DNA of 6,055 nt, from positions 1-6,055 of the forward strand of contig OMIS01000077.1 of the NCBI GenBank assembly GCA_900299155.1. Reading direction: 5' to 3'. Source of the DNA: a bacterium. GTDB taxonomy: Bacteria > Patescibacteriota > Microgenomatia > UBA1400 > PJMF01. Positions 1 to 5,762 of the stretch are shown in pieces (the first letter of the stretch is position 1; each line of letters starts with the position of its first letter). Both the position numbers and the translations under genes were made by a program. Under the pieces are notes generated by a model. The model ran no database searches, had not been told where the DNA came from, and worked only from the letters and a program-made list of their open reading frames with translations.

Positions 1-800
1 GCAATCTCATTGGTGTGATGTACCGGAATATGATCGATGCCACCAGTATGGATTGTTATAGCGTCTGCTTTCTCCCAATTGAAACTGCCATCAGGTTGTT
101 TGACATCTGTCAAATATTGCAACGCCATCGCAGAACACTCGATGTGCCAGCCAGGGAAACTCCGCTCTGCCCAAGGACTTGGCCAGACCATCGCACGATT
201 TTCACCAGGACGCTCAAACTTCCACAACGCGAAGTCTGTTTTATTGCGTTTCCCTGCCACCATTTCCACACGAGCACCTTCTTGCAAACTTTCAGGATCA
301 AAACCAGCCAACTTACCATAATCAGAAATTTTTGCAGTATCAAAGTACACGCCATCACCGTCTATGACATAGGCAAAACCCTTTTTCTCGAGAATTTTCA
401 CCATTTCTAGCTGCGCTTCAATATGCTCCGTGGCTCGGCAGCTGACATCTGGAAGTGCGTTGCCCATCAAATCCATACTTCGCCAGAAATAATCTTCAAA
501 CTCGTGGGCTATATCCCAGACAGTTTTGTTATATTTCTTGGCACCCTTCTCTAATTTATCTTCACCAGTGTCACCATCTGAAGCCAAATGTCCTACGTCT
601 GTAATGTTTTGGACGAATTTAACTTTGAAGCCTGCGTGACGCAGTGCGCGAATCAAAACATCATCCATCGTGTATTTGCGTAAATGCCCCAGATGCGTGT
701 AGTCGTAGACCGTCAGTCCACAGGCATACAACCCCACTGAGCCAGAATGGAGCGGCTCAACAGTTTCTACCGTTCGTGTGAGGGTGTTGTATAATCGCAT
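1..800 (-). CDS. cysS: Cysteinyl-tRNA synthetase, N-terminal 266 residues (cut by window edge)
   Basis: Class I aminoacyl-tRNA synthetase that charges tRNA-Cys with cysteine in the cytoplasm. I translated it by hand from the ATG at 800; the frame is open to base 1, so the C-terminal part with the KMSKS loop lies outside the window. Visible signatures are CGLTVYDYTHLGHLRKY (residues 27-43), giving zinc ligand Cys27 and the HIGH-type motif HLGH at 36-39, then FPGWHIEC with Cys222, and TIHTGGIDHIPVHHTNEIA with His261 and Glu265 as the other two zinc ligands. The Pro usual after CG is Leu here, and about eight to ten extra residues lie between the Cys222 segment and HTGG. The HTGGIDHIPVHHTNE form is, from memory, typical of CPR bacteria. 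There is no Shine-Dalgarno in front of the ATG; a TACAAT box lies 6 bases upstream, so the mRNA may be leaderless. Identity is sure; lineage is inferred. Confidence 0.96.
   Translation of the reverse strand, partial: MRLYNTLTRTVETVEPLHSGSVGLYACGLTVYDYTHLGHLRKYTMDDVLIRALRHAGFKVKFVQNITDVGHLASDGDTGEDKLEKGAKKYNKTVWDIAHEFEDYFWRSMDLMGNALPDVSCRATEHIEAQLEMVKILEKKGFAYVIDGDGVYFDTAKISDYGKLAGFDPESLQEGARVEMVAGKRNKTDFALWKFERPGENRAMVWPSPWAERSFPGWHIECSAMALQYLTDVKQPDGSFNWEKADAITIHTGGIDHIPVHHTNEI
765..795 (+). promoter_or_regulatory. Likely promoter of the two small plus-strand genes
   Basis: A perfect TATAAT lies at 790-795, inside the 5' end of cysS on the opposite strand. The best upstream partner is TTCTAC at 765-770 with a long 19-base spacer, so the -35 is poor. 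The -10 ends 47 bases before the ATG at 843, the same distance as in the two other promoter candidates of this window (SIMPL gene and the gene starting at 4777). Confidence 0.4.
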
Positions 801-806
801 GCAACT

Positions 807-812
807 ATTGTA
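807..812 (-). promoter_or_regulatory. Possible -10 box for a leaderless cysS transcript
   Basis: On the minus strand TACAAT (one mismatch to TATAAT) ends 6 bases before the cysS ATG. Transcription would then start at or next to the A of the ATG. No convincing -35 box is visible at 16-18 bases, and no ribosome binding site lies in the interval, which is why a leaderless start is suggested. Weak evidence. Confidence 0.25.
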
Positions 813-842
813 ACAAACTAGTTGTAAATCGGAGCTGCAATT

Positions 843-1070
843 ATGAAAGTACCAGAGATTGAAGATCTAGATCAAATAGAGCTACAAGATTTTGAACCTC
901 TCACTTATGAGCAATCAATTGTGGTGCTTGAATTTTTACAATATCTCGAAAATTTGGCAACTGAAGTACGTAATCTTGTTAGTGGTAATGCATCCACTAT
1001 TGCTCAGCTTTGTGAAGTGCTTGCGCAACAAAGCACTTTTATTCCAAGTGCTACGTACCCTCAGAATTAA
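843..1070 (+). CDS. Small acidic protein of unknown function (75 aa)
   Basis: I do not recognise this protein. It begins with an acidic stretch (MKVPEIEDLDQIELQDFEP), followed by a probable amphipathic helix at about residues 22-47 and a second helical stretch at 50-63. It has one cysteine, no signal peptide and no membrane segment, so it should be cytoplasmic. The start at 843 is supported by GGAG at 831-834, eight bases before the ATG, and by a TATAAT box 47 bases upstream. It is divergent from cysS, with 42 bases between the two start codons, and is followed after 25 bases by the next plus-strand gene, which has its own ribosome binding site; the two are probably co-transcribed. Codon use looks ordinary for the window. 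That it is a real gene rests on length, RBS, promoter and context, not on homology. Confidence 0.62.
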   Translation: MKVPEIEDLDQIELQDFEPLTYEQSIVVLEFLQYLENLATEVRNLVSGNASTIAQLCEVLAQQSTFIPSATYPQN

Positions 1071-1095
1071 AAAAATAGATAATAAAGGGAGCATG

Positions 1096-1431
1096 ATGCA
1101 AACTGTAGAAATAAATCTAAATCCAGATACCAGAACTACACTTTACTCAGGTGTATATGGTGGCATTTTAGGTACTAAAGCTGCCGAGTACTTTCAGCAT
1201 AGACATCGTAGTGGCACATGCCGAGTAGCGTTCTACAAAAAATATGGGGGATATAACGCTGAATGTATACTTGAAGCTGGTGAAGAAAAAGTTACGCTTC
1301 ATTTTGGATTTATGAATGAGAAGGATCTTGAGGGAACTATCGCAGATCTCAAAACAAAATTTAAGGCTGAACTCAGTGATATTCTGACAACTCTATCAAT
1401 TCGTGGCACTCAAACGATGCTTGAAGAATAA
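1096..1431 (+). CDS. Small protein of unknown function (111 aa)
   Basis: Not recognised. It starts MQTVEINLNPDTRTTLYSGV, has a Gly/Tyr-rich, basic middle (about residues 17-52, with HRHRSG and KKYGGYN) and an amphipathic C-terminal helix (about 75-101). The pattern suggests a small alpha/beta cytoplasmic domain; two cysteines (about 42 and 57), no signal peptide, no membrane segment. Two ATG codons follow one another at 1093 and 1096. AGGGAG at 1086-1091 leaves 1 base before the first and 4 before the second, so I chose the second. The reading frame is open further upstream to 892, but that stretch overlaps the preceding gene and has no ribosome site. It probably forms an operon with the 75-residue gene. 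It ends 11 bases from the stop of the convergent SIMPL gene, with no visible terminator between them. Confidence 0.68.
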   Translation: MQTVEINLNPDTRTTLYSGVYGGILGTKAAEYFQHRHRSGTCRVAFYKKYGGYNAECILEAGEEKVTLHFGFMNEKDLEGTIADLKTKFKAELSDILTTLSIRGTQTMLEE

Positions 1432-1434
1432 TCG

Positions 1435-1442
1435 TAGTACTA
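1435..1442. repeat. 8-base palindrome TAGTACTA between convergent genes
   Basis: A perfect palindrome fills most of the 11-base gap between the stop codons of the plus-strand unknown gene and the minus-strand SIMPL gene. The heptamer TAGTACT recurs at 5352-5358 and 5952-5958, also outside genes. No stem-plus-T-tract terminator exists here. Function unknown; chance is possible. Confidence 0.3.
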
Positions 1443-2165
1443 TTAACGAATCTCAAACGTAACACTCACACTGGAATAAACAGTGGATGTACCTGCCTCA
1501 ATTGGGGCGCCGCCACCACTTGCACTTCGTGCCATGTCAAACATTGGATAAATACCGCCAGTACTGCCGCCTTCAGAAATATTGATCACACGACGGACAC
1601 GCATACCATTGGCAGCGGCCACTTGTTCTGCTTTCGCACGAGCTTTTTCTACAGCTTGTTGTAGTAAATCTGTAGTATCTGCGGTAGCATCTGGATCAGC
1701 CATGAAGTTTGGTCCAGAAATATCGGTGAGGCCACTGGAACTCAAAAGCCCGACTAAATCAGAAGCGCGGTCACCATTGCGCAACTTGATCTGAATAGAG
1801 TTATTTGCACGCCAAGAGCCTGGTTCAAAGCGTTGCCGACCTTCAACAGTCACTTGCTCTTGATCTTGGTAGACACTCACACTTTGTGTTTTGATATCTT
1901 TTGCTTCGATACCAAACTGTTTGACTTTAGTAATCACTTCATCCATCTTGGCATTTACTTCTGTTACAGCCTTTTCTTTGTCTGTATTAACAGCCGTCAC
2001 ACCACCATAAAATTGAGCAATCTCATTGGCTTGCTCGCGCTGCGCGCTCGCAGTGACTGTAATAGTCTGTGGAGTTTTAAGAGTCAGCAGGCCCCAATCT
2101 GCATGTGGGAAAACCACCAGCGTAAAAACAGCTGCTACGACACTCCATAAGATCCATGGTTTCAT
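1443..2165 (-). CDS. Membrane-anchored SIMPL-domain (DUF541) protein
   Basis: Protein of 240 residues with an uncleaved or cleaved N-terminal hydrophobic segment (about residues 4-20, with a short basic start MKPW), followed by an extracytoplasmic SIMPL/DUF541 domain to the end. Family features are the ITVTASAQ strand at 35-42, the long helix around 64-84 (KAVTEVNAKMDEVITKVK), the GIEAKDIKTQSVSVYQ strand at 85-100, the NNSIQIKLRN strand, the helix LLQQAVEKARAKAEQVAAANG (167-187), a Gly/Ser-rich loop near 198-220, and the terminal YSSVSVTFEIR strand. The molecular role of most SIMPL proteins is unclear; several bacterial members are periplasmic or surface proteins linked to stress. I placed the start at 2165 because AAGGAAG lies 4 bases upstream; an in-frame ATG at 2204 would add 13 residues but lies almost on the predicted transcription start. 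Same strand as the ligase-like gene but with its own promoter candidate. Confidence 0.9.
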   Translation of the reverse strand: MKPWILWSVVAAVFTLVVFPHADWGLLTLKTPQTITVTASAQREQANEIAQFYGGVTAVNTDKEKAVTEVNAKMDEVITKVKQFGIEAKDIKTQSVSVYQDQEQVTVEGRQRFEPGSWRANNSIQIKLRNGDRASDLVGLLSSSGLTDISGPNFMADPDATADTTDLLQQAVEKARAKAEQVAAANGMRVRRVINISEGGSTGGIYPMFDMARSASGGGAPIEAGTSTVYSSVSVTFEIR

Positions 2166-2212
2166 ATCGCTTCCTTGTGATTTGAAGTAATTAAGCGGTG
2201 TCATAAGAGCTC

Positions 2213-2241
2213 ATTCTAGCATTTTTGTGAAGTTCTCTAAA
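2213..2241 (-). promoter_or_regulatory. Promoter of the SIMPL gene
   Basis: On the minus strand TTTAGA (2241-2236) and TAGAAT (2218-2213) are separated by 17 bases, and the -10 is preceded by TGC, an extended -10. It lies in the 39-base gap after the ligase-like gene. Predicted transcription start near 2206 gives a leader of about 40 bases before the ATG at 2165. The ten bases TAGAATGAGC recur at 4829-4820 before another gene. Confidence 0.55.
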
Positions 2242-2243
2242 GA

Positions 2244-3422
2244 TTATGTACTATATCGATCTTTATCTAAACTGATCGCTACACCGACTGCCAAATAGAA
2301 AAATATATATTCAGTAACATTCAAGACATTTACTTGAGCAAGTGTTACAAAAACCACCGCACTCACTAAGTATGCATAGATTCCCTCATCTGCTCGATGC
2401 TTCCACAATATGCCAAGCGTCCAAAGTACGATCACTAGATATATCCCTCCGCCTACTACTCCAGTGGCCACAAACATTTCTAAAAATTCGTTATGTGCTT
2501 TATCCACCCGTATATTTTTAAGATCATGGTCTCCAGATGGTTCCAACTGCGCTTGAAATGCGGTGCTAAAGTTCTCTACTCCCCAGCCAAAAAATGGCTT
2601 TTTTTGAAATGCCTGCCAACCTTTTTGCCAAATCGTGACTCGTGAATCAAAAGAAGAAAGCGGACGATCAGGGAAAAAATATGCGCCACCAAGAGTCAGC
2701 AAAACAGCACTAATCACCAATATGCTGGTACGCAGTTTCCGCGCCCAAATCAGCAACAGTGCTAGTATAAATCCGATCAATCCTCCCCTAGAATCAGTTA
2801 AAACTACTCCGATTAATCCACCCAAAGTAGCCATAAATAGACCTAATTTATTATTTTGCCAACGATAGAAAAGATATGGATAACTTAACGCTAGTGCTCC
2901 ACCTGCAAAATTGGGATTCCCCACCAAGCCTGTCATTCTGCCTTCAAACGTATACACCGACATGCCCATGATATAGGCCAAGCCTTGCATAAGAATCAGA
3001 CCCACATGTATTCCCGCGCCCCAGACGATTGCGCGTTTAACAGCGTCAAGTGATATCCCTAGTTCTTGGTATTTGCTAATCAAGTACGAGAGGCCGGAGA
3101 GCATTAAGAAAAAAATGATACCTTGGTATCGATATGGCTGCCCCCAAAAACTTGTTTTTGTACCAGCCAGAACTGAACTAAATGCAGCTGCAAAAACAAA
3201 TAGAAATAGCAGGCTCACTAGGATTGGCGCTCGAGAATATAGCTGAGAAATGCCCCTATTTTCACTGCGTTTTAATGTTATACTCACGCTATAAAATACA
3301 TACATAATGGGTACAAGTGTGACAAGAACAACCACTTTAGGCAGTTCAAAAAACTCCGTAAGTGGTGGATAGATCACTAAAAATGAACCTAGTATGAGGA
3401 TTTGTATTAAAACTTGTAGCAT
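2244..3422 (-). CDS. O-antigen ligase/polymerase-like membrane protein (Wzy_C type)
   Basis: Polytopic membrane protein of 392 residues with about 11-12 hydrophobic segments (roughly 5-20, 28-46, 66-86, 101-117, 131-153, 172-187, 193-209, 213-227, 231-249, 316-338, 347-365, 369-386) and one large external loop at about 250-315. Motifs of the Wzy/WaaL/PglL superfamily are visible: WGQPYRYQG (93-101), GNPN (168-171), DSRGG (210-214), and in the loop R261 with IWQKGWQAF, P276-FFGWG, and KAHNEFLE (308-315) with His310, the conserved Arg/His set of Wzy_C enzymes. Members join or polymerise lipid-linked glycans or transfer them to proteins, acting on the outer face of the membrane. Which of these applies cannot be read from the sequence. 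No Shine-Dalgarno precedes the ATG; a TACAAT box lies 9 bases upstream. Divergent, 14 bases away, is a Ser/Thr-rich surface protein that could be an acceptor. Confidence 0.88.
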   Translation of the reverse strand: MLQVLIQILILGSFLVIYPPLTEFFELPKVVVLVTLVPIMYVFYSVSITLKRSENRGISQLYSRAPILVSLLFLFVFAAAFSSVLAGTKTSFWGQPYRYQGIIFFLMLSGLSYLISKYQELGISLDAVKRAIVWGAGIHVGLILMQGLAYIMGMSVYTFEGRMTGLVGNPNFAGGALALSYPYLFYRWQNNKLGLFMATLGGLIGVVLTDSRGGLIGFILALLLIWARKLRTSILVISAVLLTLGGAYFFPDRPLSSFDSRVTIWQKGWQAFQKKPFFGWGVENFSTAFQAQLEPSGDHDLKNIRVDKAHNEFLEMFVATGVVGGGIYLVIVLWTLGILWKHRADEGIYAYLVSAVVFVTLAQVNVLNVTEYIFFYLAVGVAISLDKDRYST

Positions 3423-3436
3423 CTAAGGATTATTGT

Positions 3437-4015
3437 ATGCAGGAAATCGCACAATTACCAGCAAAAACTAAAATTGCACTCTTTCTATCAATCGCTACTA
3501 CACTGCTTTTTGCATTCGTTTTTGTACAACAAGCAATTGGTTACAACAACGGGGAAAAATTAGCACTCACACCTCCAATCACACCACCTACCACTCCAAC
3601 ACCAAGCGCTACTCCTAGCCCAACACCTACTGCCACTCCAAGTGCCACGCCCACCCCGTCACCTACTGCCACACCAGCACCGAGTCCAACCCCTACCCCA
3701 TCTCCTGTACCAAACCACGCTCCTGAGTTCAAGTTTGTCCGTGGCACAACCATTACAGTAAAAGAAAACAAGAAATTTACCTGGACATTCCAAGTTACGG
3801 ATGCAGATCGTGATGCGATCAAAGTTGCAGCTCGCAACTTGCCTGGAGACCTTGAACTTGAATGTAAAAACGAGAAAAAATATAACCCTGTGACTGTCTG
3901 CCAGATTGAAGGCAAAGTCAAAAAAGCTGGAACATATTCCGCTAATTTGAAAGCCACTGATGCTAAGCAAGCATCAACCAGTGCTGCAATTCAAATTATT
4001 GTCAGTAAAAAATAA
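3437..4015 (+). CDS. Single-pass surface protein with Pro/Thr/Ser stalk and Ig-like domain
   Basis: Protein of 192 residues. Residues 1-11 are a short cytoplasmic end with two lysines, 12-33 a hydrophobic anchor (IALFLSIATTLLFAFVFV), 45-92 a low-complexity Pro/Thr/Ser/Ala stalk built of TPTPSPT-like units, and 93-190 a beta-rich domain. The domain has the look of cadherin-like or putative Ig folds: NHAPEF opening, FTWTFQVTDADRD, a LPGDLELE turn, and GTYSANLKATDA near the end. Cys143 and Cys155 could form a disulfide. The protein should be anchored in the membrane with the C-terminal domain outside, the stalk spanning the envelope. AAGGA at 3425-3429 with 7 bases to the ATG supports the start. 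Divergent from the ligase-like gene and convergent with the coiled-coil gene (6 bases between stops). The ligand is unknown; the exact domain family was not verified. Confidence 0.87.
   Translation: MQEIAQLPAKTKIALFLSIATTLLFAFVFVQQAIGYNNGEKLALTPPITPPTTPTPSATPSPTPTATPSATPTPSPTATPAPSPTPTPSPVPNHAPEFKFVRGTTITVKENKKFTWTFQVTDADRDAIKVAARNLPGDLELECKNEKKYNPVTVCQIEGKVKKAGTYSANLKATDAKQASTSAAIQIIVSKK
3569..3712 (+). repeat. Pro/Thr/Ser low-complexity coding repeat
   Basis: A stretch of ACN CCN AGC/ACT-type codons encodes the stalk of the surface protein. The units are imperfect (mixed third bases), so it is a degenerate rather than a recent tandem repeat. It also creates a long Gly/Val-rich open frame on the opposite strand that is not a gene. 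Confidence 0.85.
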
Positions 4016-4021
4016 TCACTC

Positions 4022-4777
4022 TCATCCTGCACTCTGTGGGCCGCCTAAAGTTTTGCGATCCTGCTGTAATTTTTGAGTAGCATTACTCTTCTTGGATTTT
4101 CCTGATGCTGGACCCACAGGACCTTTTTGTGGAGAGCTTGGCATATCTACAGACTGAGCTTTTTGCTGCTCTTCAATCTGCTTGCGGCGTTCTTCCTCTT
4201 GTTTGCGTATTTTTTCTTCTTGTAGCCGCCGCTGATATAACTCTCTGGCCACTGCTTGCTGCTCTTCACTAAGCTGTTGATACCGCTTGTGCATGGCATT
4301 TTTTTTAGCTTTTTCTTCTGGATCTTTTGACTGGGAATCCAAACCCAGGAGTGAATCAAGATGCAGCGCTCCCAAGAAAACTTTGGCCATGTCCATCACA
4401 GGTTGAGAAACGACCGCTTGAAAAGCGTCAGGACTTTCTTGATTTTGGCCAGCAGGATTCATGCCAGATTGGTCAAGTCCACCTGCAGCATCTCCAGCCA
4501 TTCCAGGTAAAGATCCTGACAATCCACCAGGCAAACCTGCACCTGGTGGCAAGCCACTACCGCCACCACTTCCACTAGAACTCCCTGATGCAGCAAACAG
4601 ATTCCCCATGCCGCCAGCACCCGCGGGACTTGGACCCGTTTGTGCGCCCGCCATCTGGGACAAAGCCTTCTGCTTCATGGCTTGCTGCATGGCCTGTTCA
4701 TCGAGATGATCATTAAACTGCCCTATTCCAGGATTAAAGCCGCCTCCGGGGCGAGGGCGCATGGCAGGTGGTTTCAT
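4022..4777 (-). CDS. Gly/Pro/Met-rich coiled-coil protein of unknown function (251 aa)
   Basis: No enzyme motif is visible. Residues 1-22 are Pro/Gly-rich (MRPRPGGGFNPG), 24-42 form a Gln/Met-rich helix (DEQAMQQAMKQKALSQM), 43-113 are a flexible Gly/Ser/Ala/Pro region, 115-147 a moderately hydrophobic helical stretch (AVVSQPVMDMAKVFLGALHLDSLLGL), 150-209 a highly charged coiled coil rich in Glu/Gln/Arg/Lys, and 210-251 a basic, Pro/Ser/Gly tail ending GGPQSAG. No cysteine, no signal peptide, no true membrane span: probably cytoplasmic or membrane-associated. CPR genomes carry several families of this style, for example those filed under DUF5660, but I could not confirm membership. The ATG at 4777 has no Shine-Dalgarno; a second ATG at residue 6 is an alternative. 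It lies 49 bases after a gene of similar composition and has its own promoter candidate. Ends TGA, so TGA is a stop in this organism. Confidence 0.8.
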   Translation of the reverse strand: MKPPAMRPRPGGGFNPGIGQFNDHLDEQAMQQAMKQKALSQMAGAQTGPSPAGAGGMGNLFAASGSSSGSGGGSGLPPGAGLPGGLSGSLPGMAGDAAGGLDQSGMNPAGQNQESPDAFQAVVSQPVMDMAKVFLGALHLDSLLGLDSQSKDPEEKAKKNAMHKRYQQLSEEQQAVARELYQRRLQEEKIRKQEEERRKQIEEQQKAQSVDMPSSPQKGPVGPASGKSKKSNATQKLQQDRKTLGGPQSAG

Positions 4778-4802
4778 AAGAATTTGTGTCGTTTTCTACC
4801 AG

Positions 4803-4817
4803 GCAGCTTATGGCTGC
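4803..4817 (-). other. Small hairpin at the 5' end of the 4777 gene leader
   Basis: GCAGC and GCTGC arms of 5 bases with a 5-base loop lie in the 49-base gap between the two coiled-coil genes. With the promoter at 4853-4824 the transcript would start near 4817, so this stem would cap the 5' end of the leader, a position that can protect mRNA. It has no T-tract on either strand and is therefore not a terminator. Confidence 0.35.
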
Positions 4818-4823
4818 ATGCTC

Positions 4824-4853
4824 ATTCTACAGTTTTTTTGTGGTGATTTGCAA
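4824..4853 (-). promoter_or_regulatory. Promoter candidate for the gene starting at 4777
   Basis: TTGCAA (4853-4848) and TAGAAT (4829-4824) on the minus strand, 18 bases apart, overlap the last codons and stop of the upstream coiled-coil gene. The -10 ends 46 bases before the ATG at 4777. TAGAATGAGC is identical to the sequence at the SIMPL promoter, at nearly the same distance from the start codon. Confidence 0.45.
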
Positions 4854-5255
4854 AATTTGATGCCCATCATGAGCAGCTTGTTCTTCTTGTTTCTTTTCTT
4901 GTTCATGCTGCGTTTGCTTGACGCGAGCTTGGTATTGAGGAGTATGTGCCAATTCAGCCATCTTGTGCTGCTGTTCTGCAAGCGCTTGTTGTCTTTCCAA
5001 TTCAGCTTGTGCTTGCTGTGCTTCAAAAGCTGCTTGTTTTTCCGCTTCTGCTCTGGCCAAGGCTTCAGCTTGAGCTTGCATTTCTTCTGGCGAAGGCATA
5101 CCTGGATCACCGCCTGGCATTCCGCCCATGCCTGCACGACCACCTTTTCCTGCACGAGTTTTTTGGAGCAATGCTTCTAGCTGTGCCAATGCATCACCTT
5201 GTGAAGCGCCTGCTTGTGCGGTTGTGTCATCTTGTGCAGTGGGAGTGTTTGTCAT
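4827..5255 (-). CDS. Ala/Gln/Glu-rich coiled-coil protein of unknown function (142 aa)
   Basis: Not recognised. Residues 1-20 are a Thr/Ala/Gln-rich, probably disordered start; 21-33 a short helix (DALAQLEALLQKT); 36-53 a Gly/Met-rich linker with GMGGMPGGDPGMPSP; 55-127 one long charged helix rich in Ala, Gln, Glu and Lys with coiled-coil character; 128-142 a short tail. No cysteine, no signal peptide, no membrane segment. Composition and order of parts (disordered start, Gly/Met linker, Gln/Glu coiled coil) resemble the next gene at 4777-4022, so the two may act together or be distant paralogues; I see no direct sequence match that proves it. The start at 5255 has only a weak, very close AGGG. 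Frames on both strands across it are open because of biased composition, but this one has the protein-like order of parts and third-position use. Confidence 0.75.
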   Translation of the reverse strand: MTNTPTAQDDTTAQAGASQGDALAQLEALLQKTRAGKGGRAGMGGMPGGDPGMPSPEEMQAQAEALARAEAEKQAAFEAQQAQAELERQQALAEQQHKMAELAHTPQYQARVKQTQHEQEKKQEEQAAHDGHQILQITTKKL

Positions 5256-5414
5256 AGCCCTAGACTACTTGGAAAGTACCGTAAAAATCAAGTCCCAGCA
5301 GTCAGGCTATGCAGCAAACACCCACAGTGTTGTACTGTAATGTCGCAGTATTAGTACTCTTTATTATTTTGATCTTGCGCAAGTTTGCAGCACACAGTTT
5401 CACTATCTGTGCAA
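5256..5414. other. Intergenic region between hpf and the coiled-coil pair
   Basis: No gene on either strand. On the minus strand it holds, in order after the hpf stop, a CACAG/CTGTG stem with a 9-base loop (5411-5393), the palindrome CTTGCGCAAG (5383-5374), TAGTACT (5352-5358 on the plus strand) and ACAGT/ACTGT arms around a 5-base loop (5324-5338). None is followed by a T-tract, so I see no intrinsic terminator for hpf. No convincing promoter for the gene at 5255 was found; TTGATT with an 18-base spacer to TAGTCT is the best and is weak. Confidence 0.5.
5374..5383. repeat. 10-base palindrome CTTGCGCAAG
   Basis: Perfect self-complementary decamer about 30 bases after the hpf stop codon. Without an unpaired loop it suits a dimeric DNA-binding protein better than an RNA hairpin. 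No known operator is recognised. Confidence 0.35.
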
Positions 5415-5762
5415 TTACTCCACAGAAAGCGCAAGTGCAGCTAGATCTTTTTCTCTGGCTTTGGTAATTCTCTTTTCCGCTTCCTTGCGAATACTGCGCG
5501 CGGCACTTTCTGCAGCTTGGACAATTGCTTCATACATATCTACCGCAGTTTTATGCACCGTTATGTCACTACCAGCCATCTCAATGTGGAACGTCACACC
5601 ATTGGCCTTGGGATCGTTGGTTTTCTTCTTAATGTTTTCCAGGTAGACACGAACGGCGGTGATGGGTTTTTTCAAGCGCTCAATTTTCTTGGCTTGGCGC
5701 AAGATATGAAGCCGAAGGGCTTCCGTGACAGTCAAGTTTTTTGATTCGACGATTACCTGCAT
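5415..5762 (-). CDS. hpf: Ribosome hibernation promoting factor, short form (HPF/RaiA family)
   Basis: Protein of 115 residues of the sigma-54 modulation/S30EA family (PF02482). It binds the small ribosomal subunit in the decoding channel and keeps ribosomes inactive under starvation. The beta-alpha-beta-beta-beta-alpha pattern is visible: MQVIVESKNL strand, TVTEALRLHILRQAKKIERL helix (11-30), ITAVRVYLE and VTFHIEM strands, DITVHKTAVDMYEAIVQAAE (66-85) with the DMYEAI signature, and the long basic helix SAARSIRKEAEKRITKAREK to 105. The length matches short HPF or YfiA; the C-terminal dimerisation domain of long HPF is absent. AGGAG at 5773-5769, 6 bases before the ATG, makes the start secure. 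The Shine-Dalgarno can pair with the bases before the ATG. No partner gene overlaps; the next gene downstream is 159 bases away. Gene symbol hpf is by family; raiA/yfiA are equivalent possibilities. Confidence 0.92.
   Translation of the reverse strand: MQVIVESKNLTVTEALRLHILRQAKKIERLKKPITAVRVYLENIKKKTNDPKANGVTFHIEMAGSDITVHKTAVDMYEAIVQAAESAARSIRKEAEKRITKAREKDLAALALSVE

Noticed and set aside
15..410. Open frames on both strands over the left end
   Set aside because: They overlap the unmistakable cysS frame, which is uninterrupted from 800 to base 1.
892..1092. N-terminal extension of the 111-residue protein back to 892
   Set aside because: The extension overlaps the 75-residue gene in another frame, has no ribosome site, and AGGGAG stands directly before the ATG pair at 1093/1096.
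2166..2204. Upstream start of the SIMPL protein at 2204
   Set aside because: The ATG at 2165 has AAGGAAG 4 bases upstream and gives a normal signal-anchor start; the 2204 ATG lies only about 2 bases from the predicted transcription start. Leaderless use remains possible.
3569..3712. Repeat block as a CRISPR array or tandem DNA repeat
   Set aside because: It is a degenerate codon repeat encoding Pro/Thr/Ser; there are no uniform repeats with unique spacers anywhere in the window.
3541..3957. Minus-strand Gly/Val-rich open frame opposite the stalk protein
   Set aside because: It is the antisense of the Pro/Thr/Ser codon repeat; the plus-strand gene has an anchor, stalk, domain and ribosome site.
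4803..4817. Hairpin between the coiled-coil genes as a terminator
   Set aside because: The stem is 5 base pairs and no T-tract follows on either strand; the T-run at 4832-4838 is too far away for the plus strand.
4761..5257. Plus-strand and other-frame open frames across the coiled-coil genes
   Set aside because: They arise from the GC-biased Ala/Gln/Glu and Gly codons of the minus-strand genes; their translations (Leu/Phe/Cys-rich) are typical antisense shadows.
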